DNA from: an uncultured Actinomycetes bacterium
GTDB taxonomy: Bacteria > Actinomycetota > Thermoleophilia > Solirubrobacterales > Solirubrobacteraceae
Length of the DNA: 30,858 nt
Assembly (NCBI GenBank): GCA_937888775.1
Contig: CALAQT010000263.1
Coordinates: 1-30,858, forward strand
Direction: 5' to 3'
Positions 1 through 9,169 of the stretch are shown in pieces. How positions within the stretch are numbered: the first letter of the stretch is position 1; each line of letters begins with the position of its first letter. Both the position numbers and the translations under genes were made by a program. The notes under the pieces were generated by a model. It had not been told where the DNA came from. It did not search any database and saw only the letters and a list, made by a program, of their open reading frames with translations.

Positions 1-2178
1 GGGCCGGCGGGCGCCGGGGACCGGCCGTGTCCGGCCGCCCGACCACCCGGCAGCCACTGCAACCACCGCGGCAGATACCAGGCGCGGTCGCCGAGCAGCG
101 CCAGAGTCGCCGGCAGCAGGATGCCGCGGATGACCGTGGCGTCGATCAGGATGGCGGCCGCGAGCCCGACTCCCAGCTGCCTTGAACTCAATCAGCCGCA
201 GGGTGCCGAAGATCGCGAACACCGCCACCATCACGAGCGCCGCGCTGGTGACCACTCCGGCCGTGCTGCGCACTCCCTGGGCCGCCGCCTCGCGGGCGCC
301 GATACCGCGGTCAAATGCCTCCCGCACTCGGCTGAGGATGAACACGTGGTAGTCCATCGAAAGGCCGAACAGGATCACGAACAGGAACAGCGGCAGCCAC
401 GAGGTGATCTCGCTCGTGCCAGAGAAGCCGAGCAGCTGGCGCCCGAAGCCGTCCTGGAAGACGAGCACGAGCAGACCGTAGGCGGCTCCGACGGAGAGCA
501 GGTTCAGCGCGATCGCCTGAAGCGGGATCACGATCGATCCGAACGTGAACAGCAGCAGCAGGAACGCCATCCCGAGCACGAATCCGAACACGATCGGCAG
601 ATGGGAGTCCATCACCGAGTTGAAGTCCGCGGTCCCGGCGGTCTGGCCGGTGACCCCGGCCTGCACGCCCGCCACCGCGCCGATGCTCACGGGCACCAGC
701 GCCCGCAGCCGCGCCAGCGCGGCGTCTGAGCGCGCGTCGGTCCCGCCGCCGGCCAGCGGGATCGAGATCGTCTCGACGCGGTGATCGCGGCTCTGTAGGA
801 CCGTGATCGGGCGCAGCAGGCCCGGTGTCGTGCCGGCTCGCGTGATCAGCCGGGCGATCCCGGCCTGTACCTGCGCTGCGCGCACGTCCCGTGCCTGCAC
901 GCCCACGACCGCGGGTGAGGACCCGCCGGGGAAGGCGGCCTGGATCCGGTCGTAGGTCCGCATGATCGGGATGTCCCGCGGCAGCGACCCGGTCCCTGGC
1001 AGCGCCGTGTGCATGTTGAGCACCGGCAGCCCCAGCGCGATCAGCGCCGCCGCGCTGACGCACGCCGCCAGCGCCGGCCGGCGCAGCACTCGCTCCAGCA
1101 GTCAGCCCCAGACCCGGGAGTCGCCGCCTGGACCGCGCCGGAAGCGGTGCAGCAGCGGGATCCGCCCCTTCTCCACGCGGGGCCCGAGGGCGCTCATCAT
1201 CGCCGGCAGCACAGTCAGCGAACCGAGCACCGCCACCGCCACGACCAGGATCGTCCCCACCGCAAAGGACGAGAACGTCTTCGACCCGGCGAAGAACATC
1301 CCCGCCATCGCGACCATCACGGTCAGGCCGCTGATCAGGATCGCGCGGCCGGAGGTGGCCGCCGCCGCCTGCAGCGCTGCCCGCGGGCCAGCGCCGCCCG
1401 CCCGCTCCTCGCGCTCGCGGCGAAGGTAGAAGAGTGAGTAGTCCACGCCGACCGCTAGGCCGATCAGAAGCACCACGGACTTGATCGAGCCGTCCATCGG
1501 CAGCAGCTGCGATACCACCCCGATCAGTCCGAGCGTGCCGCCCACCGCCGTGAGCCCGAGCAGCATCGGCAGCCCGGCGGCGACGAGCGAGCCGAAGGTC
1601 AGCACCAGGATCAGCAACGTGATCGGCAACGACAGCGTCTCGGCGCGGGAGAAGTCCTGGCCGAGGGACTTGTTCAGCGCCTGGTTGGCGCTGGCGTCGC
1701 CGAACTCCTCGATCCGCAGCGCCGGGTGTGCGTGCGCGGTCGCGGCGGTCGCGGCCAGCAACCGGTTGACGTCGCCGCGCTGGCCGAGCTCGAGGCTGAC
1801 GAGCGCCGAGCGCCCGTTCCGGGAGATCCCGCCGCGCTGGCCGGCCGACCCGGGTGCGTGCACGTCGAAGACGTAGGGGATCGGCGAGACGCGAGCGACC
1901 ACGTCGCGCACGGCCGCCCGGAACTCCGGACTGGAGGCGGCCTGCCCGTCACGACCCTGGATCAGGACCGTCTCGGTCGAGGACTGCGGCAGGTGGGCGC
2001 TCAGGAAGGCGTCAACCCGTCCCGACTCGCCACTGCCCTCGTGGGTGTCGATCTTCGTGCCGAGCGCTCCGCCGACGGCGGCCGCGATCACCACGAACAC
2101 AAACCAGCCGATGATCGCCCGCCGGCGGTGACGCGCGCTCCAGTCTGCGGCCCGCGCCGCGATGCTCGATGGCGACAT
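1..2178 (-). pseudogene. MMPL/RND-family membrane transporter, disrupted and cut by window edge
   Basis: This encodes an MMPL-type inner-membrane exporter of lipids or drugs. Seen: an N-terminal membrane anchor (RRRAIIGWFVFVVIAAA), a periplasmic loop, then a multi-helix block with the family-like segment VGVDYSLFYLRR. The frame is stopped by TGA at 1104-1102, just after DSRVWG. The same frame continues beyond it as LLERVLRRPALAACVSAA and a second membrane block containing FGLSMDYHVFILSRVREAF, so TGG to TGA in a Trp codon is the simplest cause. Near 180-181 one extra base shifts the frame; removing it restores LGVGLAAAILIDATVIRG. No stop is reached by base 1. The ATG at 2178 is preferred over the GTG at 2187 because AAGGAG lies 8 nt upstream. 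It is divergent from a kinase/regulator pair that may control it. Either a decayed gene or assembly errors; family assignment is secure. Confidence 0.85.
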
Positions 2179-2333
2179 GATCTGCACTCCTTGACTTGAG
2201 GTGGTTGCCAGCGCCAGTCACGCTCTCACCGCACGCCGGCCGCGGCCAGACCGCCACCCGGTGTTCGGAGGTGGGGAAAACCCGACACCGCTCAGGGCGG
2301 CCAGCCTGATTGCGCGCCGGGCCCGCGACAGGG

Positions 2334-3631
2334 ATGCTTTCGTTCATGGCACCGCCGCTGGGCATCGAGACACGGCTGGACGCGAGCCTGGCCCAGGGCC
2401 GGATCCTGAGCCGTCCATTCACCTCGGACTGCTGGCGCGACAGCCGGTATCTGATCGTGGCGTTCGTGACCGGGACGGTCGGTTTCACGTTCATCGTCAG
2501 CGCGGTCTCGACGGCCGCCGGGCTGAGCGTGCTCATCATCGGTCTACCGACGGCGGTGCTCGTTGCTCACTTCGACCGGTGGTGGTGCCGCTTCGAGCGC
2601 TTGCGCGCCGGCGCCATCCTGCAGCGGACGATTCCGGCCCCCTACGCGCCGGTCACCGGCGCCGGACGGATCACCCGATGGCTGTCGGTCCTCTCGGACC
2701 GCCAGACCTGGTTCGACGCCCTGTGGATGTTCCTGGCGTTTCCCGTGAGCGTTGTCGGCTTCGTCGTCGCGGTCACATTCTGGGTGGGCGTGCCTGCTCT
2801 CCTTACGCTGCCGATCTACGCCTGGTCGCTCCCGGGCTCGATTCACGATCATGTTGTGCTGTGGTCGATCGCCGGCCCGTTCCTGGCGATCGTGGCGGCA
2901 GTCATCGGGCGCGGCTGGTGCGCTGGGTCGCTCTTGCCCACGCCAACCTCGCCGCCGTCACGCTCGGACCCAACCGCGCCGAGGTGCTGGAGCGGCGCGT
3001 GCAGACGCTGTCGGAGACGCGCGCCGGTGCCGTGGATGCCGCGACCACGGAGCTGCAACGCGTCGAGCGCGACCTCCACGACGGGGCCCAGGCGCGGCTG
3101 GTGGCCCTGGCCATGGACCTCGGTATGGCCGAGCAGCGCCTCGCGCAGGCCGACACCGAGACCGCGCGGCAGCACATGGCCAGCGCGCGGGGGCAGGCCC
3201 GCGCGGCAATGGCCGAGCTGCGCGACCTGGTGCGCGGGATCGGGCCGAGCATCCTCCACGATCGGGGGCTCGACGCGGCGCTGACCGCGCTGGTTTCCGG
3301 GCGCAACCCGCCGGTGGACCTGCGCGTCGATCTGCCGGTCGGCGACGCGGGCGCGCGTGAGACGGCGGCCTATTTCGTCGCCGCCGAGGCGCTGGCCAAC
3401 ACGCGCAAGCACGCGGCGGCGTCACAGATCTCGATGCGCGTCTGGGAGGATGCCGGCGGCCGGCTAATCGTCGAGGTCGTGGACGACGGCGTCGGCGGAG
3501 CGAATCCCGATGCGGGTTCCGGCCTCACCGGTCTGCGCAAGCGCGTAGCCGCCCTCGACGGCACGTTCACGATCGCCAGCCCGTCGGGGGGCCCCACCAC
3601 CGTGCGAGCGGAGCTGCCGTGCGCGTCGTGA
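2334..3631 (+). pseudogene. NarL/DesK-type sensor histidine kinase, frameshifted
   Basis: This is a membrane sensor kinase split over two frames. The first frame, from ATG 2334 (or ATG 2346, MAPPLGIETRLD), carries a sensor region with hydrophobic segments (YLIVAFVTGTVGFTFIVSAV, WMFLAFPVSVVGFVVAVTFW, IAGPFLAIVAAVI). Near 2907-2912 coding moves to another frame, which holds the HisKA_3 phosphoacceptor segment (ERDLHDGAQARLVAL) and the ATPase domain (AAEALANTRKHA, DDGVGG, GSGLTGLRKRV). Restoring one G to the GGG run at 2908 (ATC GGG GCG CGG CTG) joins the frames smoothly, so a 1-nt loss is likely. The 3' end overlaps the response-regulator start by 13 nt, typical of a co-transcribed pair. If the shift is real, a cytoplasmic kinase fragment might still be made from an internal start. 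If it is a sequencing error, the gene is intact at about 430 residues. Confidence 0.85.
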
Positions 3632-4266
3632 TCTGCGAAGACCTGGCGCTGCTGCGTGACGGGCTCAAGCGACTGCTGCAGGACAACGGCATGGAGGTGG
3701 TGGCGGAGGTCGCCGACGGGGATCGGTTCGTGTCCGCCGCCTTCGGCCACAAGCCCGACGTCTGCGTCGTCGACGTCAGGCTGCCCCCCACGTTCCGCGA
3801 CGAGGGCCTGCGGGCCGCGCTCGCGGCGCGCGAGCGGATGCCCGGGCTCCCGGTGCTGATCCTCTCCCAGCACGTGGAGCAGACCTACGCCGCCGAGCTG
3901 CTCGCCGACGGCGTCGGCGGGATCGGCTACCTGCTGAAGGACCGCGTGGCCGACGTCGAGGACTTCGTCGCCGCCGTGCGCCGCGTCGCCGGCGGCGGAA
4001 CCGTGCTCGACCCCGAGGTGGTGGCCCAGATCCTCGCGCGCCGCCGCTCGAGCGCGATCGACGGCCTCACCCCGCGCGAGCGCGAGGTACTGGCGCTGAT
4101 GGCGGAGGGGAGATCCAACCAGGCGATCGCCGAGGCGCTCGTGATCACCCCGGGCGCCGTCGAGAAGCACATCTCCAGCATCTTCGGCAAGCTCGAGCTG
4201 CCGACCTCGGCAGAGGACAACCGCCGCGTGCTGGCGGTGCTCGCGTATCTGCGGGCCGCGAGCTAG
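3619..4266 (+). CDS. LuxR/NarL-family response regulator
   Basis: This DNA-binding regulator has a receiver domain at residues 1-120. Acidic pocket residues are E7 and D8, the phospho-acceptor is D52 (VCVVDVRLPP), and the conserved lysine is K106 in YLLKDRV. A LuxR-type helix-turn-helix follows at about residues 150-200 (LTPREREVLALMAEG, then AIAEALVITPGAVEKHISS). Length 215 aa is normal for the family. The start is GTG at 3619, inside the 3' end of the kinase, which implies translational coupling. Partner kinase is the frameshifted gene just upstream. By analogy with similar loci, the divergent MMPL transporter is a plausible target; that is inference. Confidence 0.93.
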   Translation: MRVVICEDLALLRDGLKRLLQDNGMEVVAEVADGDRFVSAAFGHKPDVCVVDVRLPPTFRDEGLRAALAARERMPGLPVLILSQHVEQTYAAELLADGVGGIGYLLKDRVADVEDFVAAVRRVAGGGTVLDPEVVAQILARRRSSAIDGLTPREREVLALMAEGRSNQAIAEALVITPGAVEKHISSIFGKLELPTSAEDNRRVLAVLAYLRAAS

Positions 4267-4291
4267 CTCCGGTCCAGACGCGGATCCTGCC

Positions 4292-4305
4292 GGTCAGACC
4301 TGACC
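4292..4305. terminator. Short hairpin between convergent genes
   Basis: GGTCA/TGACC inverted repeat with a 4-nt loop lies between the regulator (ends 4266) and the convergent beta-propeller gene (ends 4327). There is no T-tract. It is a weak candidate for a bidirectional terminator, suggested mainly by position. Confidence 0.3.
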
Positions 4306-4326
4306 CTGGCTCGCAAGCGCCTCATC

Positions 4327-5448
4327 TCAGAACGGCGTCACGCGCCAGGTGCGCCCGCCGTCGCTGGTCAGCAGCAGTTGCCCGGGCTTGGACGAGCCAC
4401 CGCCGTCGGTGACGCCCGGCCCGTGGATCACCACGCCGTCGGTCGCGGTGGTGAACCCCAGGTCGCCCCAGCCCTCGCCGCCGTCTCCGTAGCTGAGCGC
4501 CGTGCGCCAGTGGCGCCCCGCGTCGCGGCTGGAATAGAGCCAACTGGCGGCGCTGGCGGTCGCGACGATCAGCGCCCGGTCACTGCCTGCCGCGAGCGTT
4601 CCGCCGTCTCCAGCGGCGGGGGACATGCCGACCAGCGTCCAGGCTGAACCGGTGCCATTGGTCCGATAGACGTACTTCACGGTGTGGCCGGTGAACCCCT
4701 GTCCGATGCACAGCAGGTAGGTATGGGCCCCGTCGTCGGTGATCGACGCCGGCTGGGGCAGCGAGCCTCGGTGGGGCGGGCACGGCTGGGACCGAGGGTG
4801 AAAGCTCCGGCCCCCGTCCACCGAGACCAACAGGCGCTCGCCGGCCAGCGCCCATACCACGTTGGCGTGGACCGCGATCGAGTCGTCAAACCCGAACCGG
4901 CCGGAGGTCGCCACCCGGCGCCAGGTTCCCCCGGCGATCGGCCGGTGATAGAGCGTCAGCCGACCGGCGCAACGGGCGCTGGCAAGCCCGCAGGTTGAGG
5001 TCAGCGCGACCAGCTCCCGATCGCGCACTGCGGCGAAGTCGACCACGAGGCGGGCGGGCGCCGGCATGCGTCGCCAGCTCGCGCCGCCGTCGCCGGTAAC
5101 CCACATTCCGTCGCCGTAGGCATAGCCGCGCAGCGGGTCGGCGAACCGCAGCCCCCACAGGCCGTTGCCGTAGCGCGCGCTTACCCGCTCAAGCGGTGCC
5201 GGCAGCCCGCGCCACGAGCCGCCGCGGTCCAATGTGCGCAGGATCACCGTGCACGGCCGGTGCGCGCACGGAGCGCTACCCAGGACGAACGCCGTTTGCG
5301 ACGAAACGAACGTGACGCTCGTGGCCTTCGTTCGCGCCGGCACGGGACCGCCGGCCGGCGTCGAGAGTGGGAGGGCGATGGCAGCCGTGGCCACCGCGAG
5401 CACGACGCCAACAACAACAACAACAATATTAATAATTGATTTTCGCAT
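4327..5448 (-). CDS. Exported Ycf48/BNR-repeat beta-propeller protein
   Basis: A 373-residue protein with an N-terminal signal-anchor (MRKSIINIVVVVVGVVLAVA) followed by repeated sialidase/Ycf48-like blades with the Asp-box-like pattern D-x-G-x-x-W/F: LDRGGSWRGL, GDGGASWRRM, VDGGRSFHPR, SRDAGRHWRT, SDGGRTWRV. The fold is a beta-propeller outside the cytoplasm. The role is unknown; in bacteria such proteins are usually called photosystem-assembly-like, but no photosynthesis is implied here. Paired cysteines (CAHRPC, CGLASARC) suggest disulfides. Start ATG 5448 has a G-rich stretch (GGGGGC) just upstream. The signal sequence is encoded by a low-GC patch with a GTT trinucleotide run near 5409-5425, unlike the surrounding DNA and prone to length change. 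The gene stands alone on its strand and ends convergent to the regulator. Confidence 0.8.
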   Translation of the reverse strand: MRKSIINIVVVVVGVVLAVATAAIALPLSTPAGGPVPARTKATSVTFVSSQTAFVLGSAPCAHRPCTVILRTLDRGGSWRGLPAPLERVSARYGNGLWGLRFADPLRGYAYGDGMWVTGDGGASWRRMPAPARLVVDFAAVRDRELVALTSTCGLASARCAGRLTLYHRPIAGGTWRRVATSGRFGFDDSIAVHANVVWALAGERLLVSVDGGRSFHPRSQPCPPHRGSLPQPASITDDGAHTYLLCIGQGFTGHTVKYVYRTNGTGSAWTLVGMSPAAGDGGTLAAGSDRALIVATASAASWLYSSRDAGRHWRTALSYGDGGEGWGDLGFTTATDGVVIHGPGVTDGGGSSKPGQLLLTSDGGRTWRVTPF

Positions 5449-5468
5449 CTGCCCCCGGCTGATCGTAC

Positions 5469-5951
5469 TCAGGCGGTGGCTTCTTCGCGCACGTTGGCCA
5501 GCCACGGGTAGCGCCCGGTGTCCTGCGCGGCGTAATCGGGATCCAGATAGATGAAGCAGCGCTGGATCTGCCAGTCGCGGATCTCGAACACGTCGCACCA
5601 GCGCCCGGCGCCCCATTCGGGCACGCCGGCGCGCCACGCCCCGGCCTCGTGCTCGCCATAACTGGTGCCCTCGCAGACGATCGTGTCACCGCCGGAGAAG
5701 ATCCAGTTGAAGGTGGCGTAGTCGTGACGGATCGCCTTGAGTGTCGCGCCGACGTCGCCGAACAGTTTCCCGATCTCCTCGCGGCCGTTGGCCAGGCCCC
5801 ACTTGGGGAACATCACCTGCGCGTCGACCGCGAACAGGTCCAGGATGCTGTCTCCGGTCGAGGTGACACCGCCGTTGTCGAAGGCCTTCAGGTATTCAAG
5901 GGCGACCGACTTGCGCTGCTCGTCGGTCATGGTCTGGCGGGTCAAGGTCAC
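5469..5951 (-). CDS. SnoaL/NTF2-like protein
   Basis: A 160-residue protein of the SnoaL/NTF2 cone-fold type: helical N-terminus (SVALEYLKAFDNGG), then DLFAVDAQVMFPKWG, a central GREEIGKLFGDVGATL and a C-terminal beta-rich part (GRWCDVFEIRDWQIQRCFIYLDPDY). Such proteins are small cyclases, isomerases, dehydratases or orphan binding folds. The start GTG 5951 is supported by GGAG 7 nt upstream and by a GTGA overlap with the stop of the preceding gene remnant. It is the last gene of the aromatic-degradation operon, so a role in handling a ring-derived intermediate is possible but unproven. Confidence 0.85.
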   Translation of the reverse strand: MTLTRQTMTDEQRKSVALEYLKAFDNGGVTSTGDSILDLFAVDAQVMFPKWGLANGREEIGKLFGDVGATLKAIRHDYATFNWIFSGGDTIVCEGTSYGEHEAGAWRAGVPEWGAGRWCDVFEIRDWQIQRCFIYLDPDYAAQDTGRYPWLANVREEATA

Positions 5952-6210
5952 GCGTGGACTCCTTGCTTGGGGGACTGCTTGACGGGTTCACGATCGGCGG
6001 CCTGCGCCGCCCGGTAGGCGAAGGCGATCATCGGGCCGGTCGTTGCCCCGCCGGCCCAGCAGGCGCGTGGCGACGCCGAGGCACACAGTTGCCGATGCCG
6101 TAGAGGCCGGGGGTCGGCTGATCCATGTCGTCGAGCACCTGCGCGTCAACGTTGGTCTTGGGACCGCCCTTGGTGTCAAGCGTGCCGCCGGTGTGCGACT
6201 CGACGCTCAT
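5948..6210 (-). pseudogene. C-terminal remnant of an FAD-dependent dehydrogenase (fumarate reductase/ketosteroid dehydrogenase type)
   Basis: Only the last ~88 residues of a flavoprotein remain. The start ATG overlaps the monooxygenase stop (ATGA), and the frame reads [19 protein letters not shown] then [12 protein letters not shown]. This matches the C-terminal FAD-closing segment of the FAD_binding_2 family (TKGG...PGLYAAGN). The frame is then lost near 6081; restoring one base (GTGGCC for GTGCC) gives [19 protein letters not shown], the family ending, and runs to a TGA at 5950-5948 that overlaps the next start (GTGA). The N-terminal nucleotide-binding and catalytic parts are absent, so even with the frame repaired it could not be an enzyme. 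The overlaps keep the operon coupled through the fragment. The full-length ancestor probably acted in the same pathway. Confidence 0.75.
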
Positions 6211-8018
6211 CTGACCTGCTCCTCGCTTTGCAGGGCGAATACCGGGTCGGGCGGGGCCGATCGACTAGGCGCTCGGTCGAGCACCGCTTCCAGCGCTTCG
6301 CGCAGCTCCGCCTCGGGATCCTCAGGCATAGACGCCGCGCGCCAGGCGACGTGGGCATCGGGTCGCACGAGCACGCAACCGTCCTCGGCGACCTCGCGCA
6401 ACAGCGACCAGTCGCCGTACAGGTCGGTGTACTCGCGGCCGGGCCCGATCACGCAGGCGGCGACCTCGATGCCCAGCGGCTGCTCCACGTTGCGGGCCGT
6501 CTGCACCCAGCGCTGGCCGGAGATCCCGGTCAGCAGCGCAAAGCGCCCCTTGCCGGCCAGATCGTGCGTGCTGACCCGGTGACCGTCGGCGCCCAACCAG
6601 CAGTGCGGCAGCCGAGCGCCGGGCCAGGTGGTCGGCTGGTAGTAGAGCTCGGGGTCGCGCGTGTACTCGGGCTCCGGGGTGCCGTCGGGGGCCACCGCGC
6701 CCGACCGGTATCGCTGCCCGAGCTCGACTCCATGGGCGTTGAACTCGTAGTCCTTGAGGGCCAGGGCCTCGCGCAGCTGCTCGCGCTGGCGTGCGGCCTG
6801 CGGGGTGTCGTCGGCTCGTGCGCGCATGCGCTCGTTCATCACGTCCGGGTCGCTGGTGTCGCTGAAGCCGAGCGCCGCGAAGATCGGGCCGAACTCCTCG
6901 ATCGACTTGTTGGCCCGCAACACGATCTGCCGGCCGATCGGCGCGCGCTCGGCGTCATAGCTGTCGAGCAGGCCCCCGCCGGCGGACCCGCGCAGCACGT
7001 AGGCCAGCTTCCAGGCCAGGTTGTAGGCGTCCTGGACCGACGTGTTGGAGCCCAGACCGTTTGACGGTGGGTGGCGATGGACCGCATCGCCCATGCAGAA
7101 CACGCGGTCCTGGCGGTAGCGCGTCGCGTACATCTTGTTGTTGCCCCACAGCGACGTTGAGCGGATCGTCACCGGCACGGTGTCGTCTCCGATCAGGTTG
7201 TGGACGATCTTGGTCGCCGCGTCGTCGTCGAGCTCGGGCGGCGGCTCGTTGATGTCATAGCCCCAGACGACCAGCCATTCGTCCCACGGGCGGACCATGC
7301 GCACCAGGCCCATGCCGATCCCGCCGATGTCCGAGCCGGGCTGTAGCACCCAGTACAGAACGCTCGGGCGGTGCTCGACCTTGGTGCTGAGGTCGGCGTG
7401 GAAGACGATGTTCATCGATCCGGCCACGTCCATCTGCCCTTCGAACGGGAGCTCGATGTCCGCCGCGACCTGGCTGCGGCCGCCGTCGGCGCCGATCACG
7501 TACCTGGCCCGGATGGCGTAGGTCTGACCGGCGAGCCGATCCCGGACGTGGACGGTGACGCCGTCGTCGTCCTGCTCGAGCCCCAGATACTCGGTGTCGA
7601 AGCGGATGTGTGAGCCGCGGGCCGCCGCGTGGCCGATCAGGATCGGCTCCAGCAGTGTCTGGGGCAGATCGCAGTTCTCTGACGGGCTGGCCAGCGTGTA
7701 GTCGGCCTGGCGGGCGGGATGCGTGCCCCAGGTGCGGACCCGGCCGATCTCGTCGTCGGACAGGCTGGTGCAGAAGACGGTGTCGCCCATCAGCCGCTGC
7801 GGCGTCCCGTTGGCCTTGATGTCGGACTCGATCCCCAGATCACGGAAGATCTCGACGGTGCGCTGGTTGGTGATGTGGGCGCGAGGCGTGTTCGCCGTCC
7901 ACGAGTACTTGGTGATCACGATGTGATCGACGCCGAGCGTGGCCAGCGTCAGCGCCGAGGTGGCGCCGGCCGGTCCGCTTCCGATGACGAGAACGTCGGT
8001 GTGAAGCGTGTCGTTCAT
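6207..8018 (-). CDS. FAD-dependent phenol/chlorophenol hydroxylase (TfdB-like)
   Basis: A class A flavoprotein monooxygenase that uses NAD(P)H and O2 to ortho-hydroxylate a phenol to a catechol. It has 603 aa, matching the ~600 aa of 2,4-dichlorophenol 6-monooxygenase (TfdB). Motifs: N-terminal dinucleotide fold VIGSGPAG (residues 11-18), the TfdB-like stretch [19 protein letters not shown], the DG motif [28 protein letters not shown], and the flavin-ribityl motif [22 protein letters not shown]-terminal thioredoxin-like domain follows, as in phenol hydroxylases. The ATG at 8018 overlaps the stop of the dioxygenase upstream, so the two are coupled. The next step of the pathway, ring cleavage, is the neighbouring gene. 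The exact substrate (phenol, resorcinol, chlorophenol) cannot be read from sequence. Confidence 0.93.
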   Translation of the reverse strand: MNDTLHTDVLVIGSGPAGATSALTLATLGVDHIVITKYSWTANTPRAHITNQRTVEIFRDLGIESDIKANGTPQRLMGDTVFCTSLSDDEIGRVRTWGTHPARQADYTLASPSENCDLPQTLLEPILIGHAAARGSHIRFDTEYLGLEQDDDGVTVHVRDRLAGQTYAIRARYVIGADGGRSQVAADIELPFEGQMDVAGSMNIVFHADLSTKVEHRPSVLYWVLQPGSDIGGIGMGLVRMVRPWDEWLVVWGYDINEPPPELDDDAATKIVHNLIGDDTVPVTIRSTSLWGNNKMYATRYRQDRVFCMGDAVHRHPPSNGLGSNTSVQDAYNLAWKLAYVLRGSAGGGLLDSYDAERAPIGRQIVLRANKSIEEFGPIFAALGFSDTSDPDVMNERMRARADDTPQAARQREQLREALALKDYEFNAHGVELGQRYRSGAVAPDGTPEPEYTRDPELYYQPTTWPGARLPHCWLGADGHRVSTHDLAGKGRFALLTGISGQRWVQTARNVEQPLGIEVAACVIGPGREYTDLYGDWSLLREVAEDGCVLVRPDAHVAWRAASMPEDPEAELREALEAVLDRAPSRSAPPDPVFALQSEEQVR

Positions 8019-8911
8019 GTGGTCGGTTCCTTCGCCTTAGCCAGACGGATGTCGAAGTTGAGCTTCCACCAGCGGCCGGGCAGCGTGCGCCCGGCCGGTC
8101 CTTCGCCCGGCGGCTGCCCGCTGAACTCCGCGATCAGCGAGTCCTTGACGCCGAACACGGCGTCGTCGTCGAGGTGCTGGCCGCCCGCGGCGAATACGTG
8201 GGTGACGAGCGTGTGATGGCCGGGGGAGGAGACCATGAAATGGATGTGGGCCGGGCGCATCGGGCTGCGGCTGGTCACGGCGAGCAACTCGCCGACCGGA
8301 CCGTCGCCGGGGATCGGATACGCAGCGGGTTTGACCGACCAGAACCCGTAGTTTCCCTGTGCGTCAGCGGTCATGTGGGCCCGGCCGGTCGTGCGCCCGT
8401 CGGGGTATTGGACGTCATAGAAGCCGTCCGCGTCGGCCTCCCAGACCTCCAGGTGCGCCCCGCCGAGCGGGTTTCCGTGGGTGTCGGTGACCTGACCCTG
8501 CACCCAGCACGGCTCGCCGCTGGCGCCGGCCGCGATGTCGTCGCCGTACTGCACTTCGGGGGCATCCTCGACAAAGAACGGACCGAACACCGTGGGCTCG
8601 GTCGCGTCCGGGTCCGCGGGGGCGTTGATGCCGATCGTGAGCATCGAAAGCCCGAGCACATCGGAGAGCAGGATGAACTCCTGGCGCTTGTCGTCGGTGA
8701 TCTGGCCGGTGCGGGTGAGGAAGTCGATCGCCGCTCGCCACTCGGTCTCGGTCAGCCGCACGTCACGTGCGTAGGCGTGCAGGTGGGTGACCAGGCTCTG
8801 CAGCAGCTCCCGGGTCCGCGGAGAGGCGGCGCCGTCGAAACTGCGCTTGACCCGTTCGGTGAGGAGTTGCTCGCGGTGCGCAAGCTCGGCGTGGCGGTCG
8901 GTGGAGGTCAC
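8015..8911 (-). CDS. Intradiol ring-cleavage dioxygenase (hydroxyquinol/catechol 1,2-dioxygenase)
   Basis: A non-haem Fe(III) enzyme that opens a catecholic ring between the two hydroxyls. Length is 298 aa. The N-terminal dimerisation domain spans about residues 20-100 and the catalytic beta-sandwich follows (TVFGPFFVEDAP, GADLEVW-like GAHLEVWEADADGFY). The four iron ligands are visible: Y165 (DGFYDVQ), Y198 (KPAAYPIPG), H222 and H224 (RPAHIHF). The start GTG 8911 overlaps the stop of the maleylacetate-reductase remnant (GTGA); an upstream in-frame extension has no start support. The nearby maleylacetate reductase remnant favours a hydroxyquinol or chlorocatechol substrate over plain catechol, because those routes yield maleylacetate. 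That substrate call is inference. Confidence 0.93.
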   Translation of the reverse strand: MTSTDRHAELAHREQLLTERVKRSFDGAASPRTRELLQSLVTHLHAYARDVRLTETEWRAAIDFLTRTGQITDDKRQEFILLSDVLGLSMLTIGINAPADPDATEPTVFGPFFVEDAPEVQYGDDIAAGASGEPCWVQGQVTDTHGNPLGGAHLEVWEADADGFYDVQYPDGRTTGRAHMTADAQGNYGFWSVKPAAYPIPGDGPVGELLAVTSRSPMRPAHIHFMVSSPGHHTLVTHVFAAGGQHLDDDAVFGVKDSLIAEFSGQPPGEGPAGRTLPGRWWKLNFDIRLAKAKEPTT

Positions 8912-9072
8912 AGGCAGCTCAGCTCCAAGAGTGGGGAGGCGCCATCGAAGGCGGCGTGCAGCAACCTCTCGGTGTCGGCGCGGGAGACGGGATCGGGAAG
9001 CTGGGGCCCGCGCGCCGCGCCGACTCCGAAGATCAACTGCTGCGGCGGACCGGTGTACTGAAAATCGAGCAC
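8908..9072 (-). pseudogene. Condensed remnant of maleylacetate reductase
   Basis: A 54-residue reading frame starts at GTG 9072 behind a good GAGGAG site and ends with a TGA overlapping the dioxygenase start. Its first ~22 residues (LDFQYTGPPQQLIFGVGAAR) look like the N-terminus of maleylacetate reductase, the iron-type alcohol dehydrogenase-like enzyme that turns maleylacetate into 3-oxoadipate. The rest (PDPVSRADTERLLHAAFDG) looks like the C-terminal helix of the same family. About 300 central residues, including the NAD- and metal-binding parts, are missing, with the two ends fused in frame. It cannot be catalytic, but it preserves the translation-initiation site that feeds the operon. Identification rests on recall of family ends, so confidence is moderate. 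Confidence 0.6.
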
Positions 9073-9169
9073 TGCTGAACCCTCTCCTCGTTGCAAATGC
9101 CCCGCGAGCATGCACCGTTTGGGACCAAAACACAATACGAATTAAGTGACGCTGCCATAGTCTGTGAGT
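9073..9169. promoter_or_regulatory. Divergent control region with candidate LysR box
   Basis: This 97-bp gap separates the aromatic operon (leftward) from its LysR-type regulator (rightward) and is AT-richer than its surroundings. ATAC-N7-GTGA at 9135-9149 resembles the ATAC-N7-GTAT recognition site known for CatR/CbnR-type regulators, with an imperfect right half. LysR regulators normally bind such shared regions and respond to a pathway intermediate such as a muconate. No convincing -10/-35 pair could be fixed by eye. Confidence 0.45.

Noticed and set aside
1102..1104. In-frame TGA in the transporter as selenocysteine or programmed read-through
   Set aside because: No SECIS-like element was seen and the position is an ordinary Trp in the family; a second frameshift downstream points to decay or error.
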